Origin: an uncultured Clostridia bacterium
Lineage (GTDB): Bacteria > Bacillota > Clostridia > Christensenellales > UBA3700
Reading direction: 5' to 3'
NCBI GenBank assembly: GCA_947177795.1
Contig: CAMWVR010000014.1
Location: 1 to 34,308, forward strand
Length of the DNA stretch: 34,308 nucleotides
This document shows positions 33,184-34,308 of this stretch, in pieces (the first letter of the stretch is position 1; every line of letters begins with the position of its first letter). The translations under genes were made by a program, and so were the position numbers. Under the pieces are notes generated by a model, which ran no database searches, was not told the DNA's origin, and saw only the letters and a program-made list of their open reading frames with translations.

Positions 33184-34308
33184 ATGGCGCAACGTATTAC
33201 CACAAAAAAATTTGCGACTAACGTTATAGTATCCCTCGGTACACAAGTTATATCGATGGCTGTAAGTTTTTTGCTTAGTTTGATAGTGCCTAAATACATA
33301 GGTAAAATTTCTTATGCTGACTGGCAAACTTATGTTCTTTACGTCAGTTATGTGGGAGTGTTGCATTTTGGTCTGTTAGACGGAATAGTATTGCGTTACG
33401 CAAAGTACGATTATGAAGAGCTTGATAAAGCCAGATTGCGTTCGCAGTTTACGATATTGCTTATATTTACTTCACTCGTCACTATTTCAATGGCAGCTGT
33501 TTCACTTTCTGTCTTAGATGGATCAAACAGATTGATTTTTTCGCTTGTTGCAATAGGTGTTGTAACAAAAAATATTGTTACTTACAGTCTTTATATGCTG
33601 CAAATTACCAATCGTATTGGGAAATATGCAATTTTGGTAATTGCGCAAAGGTTGACTTACGGTATAGTAGTAATTATTTTGTTGGCATTGAAAGTAGATG
33701 ATTTTGTTTGGTACTGTATAGCGGATCTTTGTGGCGATGTAGTAGGAATAATAGTTGGATTAATCTGCAATAGAGGTCTATATTTGGGACGTTCTTTACC
33801 TCAAAAGGAAGCGTTTAAAGAACTTGGAACTAATATAGCGTCGGGAATAGTTTTGATGATGGCAAATTGGTCGGCAATGCTTATGATCGGAAGCGCAAAA
33901 ATGATTATTCAATGGCATTGGGACAAAGTGACGTTTGGACAAGTATCTTTTGCTTTCTCTGCATCAAACGTTTTTCTTACGTTTATTACGGCAATAAGCG
34001 TGGTGCTGTTTCCGTCTTTGAAGAGAATAGACCAAGAAAAACTTTCTGAGATGTACAAAAAGATAAGAGATATTTTGTCGCCATTGTTATTCTTTGCAAT
34101 GATATTTTATTTTATTGGCTGTAAAATATTGGAAATTTGGTTGCCGCAATATACCGATAGTCTAACTTGGCTGGGAATCTTGTTGCCAATAATAATTTAT
34201 ACATCTAAAGTTAGTCTTCTTACAAATAATTATTTAAAAGTTTATCGCAAAGAGAAAACGATGCTGATTGTTAATTTGATTTCAATTGCAATGGGCATAG
34301 CAATATTT
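33184..34308 (+). CDS. Wzx-type polysaccharide flippase (3' end outside window)
   Basis: The frame is open from the ATG at 33184 through the last base of the window, 375 codons, so the C-terminus is missing. The visible part has about ten hydrophobic helices beginning TTKKFATNVIVSLGTQVISM and LIVPKYIGKISYADWQTYVL, which is the usual start of the MATE-like oligosaccharide flippase family. It would move the undecaprenyl-linked repeat unit across the membrane for the Wzy polymerase. AAGG precedes the ATG by 7 bases, and the gene starts 9 bases after the SDR stop. Confidence 0.87.
   Translation, partial: MAQRITTKKFATNVIVSLGTQVISMAVSFLLSLIVPKYIGKISYADWQTYVLYVSYVGVLHFGLLDGIVLRYAKYDYEELDKARLRSQFTILLIFTSLVTISMAAVSLSVLDGSNRLIFSLVAIGVVTKNIVTYSLYMLQITNRIGKYAILVIAQRLTYGIVVIILLALKVDDFVWYCIADLCGDVVGIIVGLICNRGLYLGRSLPQKEAFKELGTNIASGIVLMMANWSAMLMIGSAKMIIQWHWDKVTFGQVSFAFSASNVFLTFITAISVVLFPSLKRIDQEKLSEMYKKIRDILSPLLFFAMIFYFIGCKILEIWLPQYTDSLTWLGILLPIIIYTSKVSLLTNNYLKVYRKEKTMLIVNLISIAMGIAIF

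Noticed and set aside
33867..34049. Short plus-strand frame near the right edge
   Set aside because: It lies out of frame inside the flippase gene, which is open from 33184 to the end.

Overview
The window reads as part of the chromosome of an anaerobic, endospore-forming member of the Bacillota (class Clostridia or close to it). The evidence is a complete gerA-type spore germinant receptor operon, a rubrerythrin/thioredoxin pair, Gram-positive style lipoproteins, strong AGGAG-type ribosome binding sites and clear TTGACA-17-TATAAT promoters. I cannot name the species. No rRNA, tRNA, CRISPR array or transposase gene was seen.

Layout. (1) 95-2377, +: a consensus promoter drives nagA (GlcNAc-6-phosphate deacetylase) and an alpha/beta hydrolase. 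(2) 2378-6065, -: germinant receptor operon A-B-C, converging on the hydrolase with no gap. (3) 6066-6248: terminator plus a chain of small palindromes resembling a dispersed intergenic repeat. (4) 6249-8765, -: GH2 beta-mannosidase. (5) 8941-11017, +: membrane-anchored metallophosphoesterase and GH16 lipoprotein glucanase. (6) 11136-13903, -: amino-acid ABC transporter (binding protein, permease, ATPase) with a TrpR-like YerC regulator as last gene. (7) 14217-17339, +: large beta-propeller lipoprotein and a YdeI-like protein. (8) 17437-18408, -: thioredoxin and rubrerythrin. (9) 18605-22768, +: a phosphoesterase/PQQ-propeller fusion, a GNAT acetyltransferase and three related small membrane proteins, two with zinc ribbons. 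(10) 22905-24488, +: GH20 hexosaminidase. (11) 24620 to the right edge, +: a surface polysaccharide cluster with a sugar aminotransferase, a GNAT-like protein, a phosphoglycosyltransferase fused to a GT2 glycosyltransferase, LicD, a second GT2, a Wzy-type polymerase, an IspD/TarI-type cytidylyltransferase, an SDR reductase/epimerase and a Wzx flippase cut by the window end.

How the genes fit together. The glycosidases (GH2, GH16, GH20) with NagA point to use of beta-mannosides, beta-glucans and amino sugars. The polysaccharide cluster looks like a Wzx/Wzy pathway that starts from an amino sugar on undecaprenyl phosphate and probably adds a phosphodiester-linked polyol, inferred from the IspD/TarI-type enzyme next to an SDR and LicD.

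The most unusual item is the ABC transporter binding protein (13058-13903). It looks like a natural circular permutation of the family-3 solute-binding fold: the first beta strand and ligand-pocket segment that normally begin the mature protein sit at its C-terminus. Its operon also encodes an ATPase with a long charged insertion and a TrpR-like regulator, and a 6-6-6 dyad fills the spacer of its promoter. The second most unusual item is the one-polypeptide fusion of the initiating phosphoglycosyltransferase with a glycosyltransferase.
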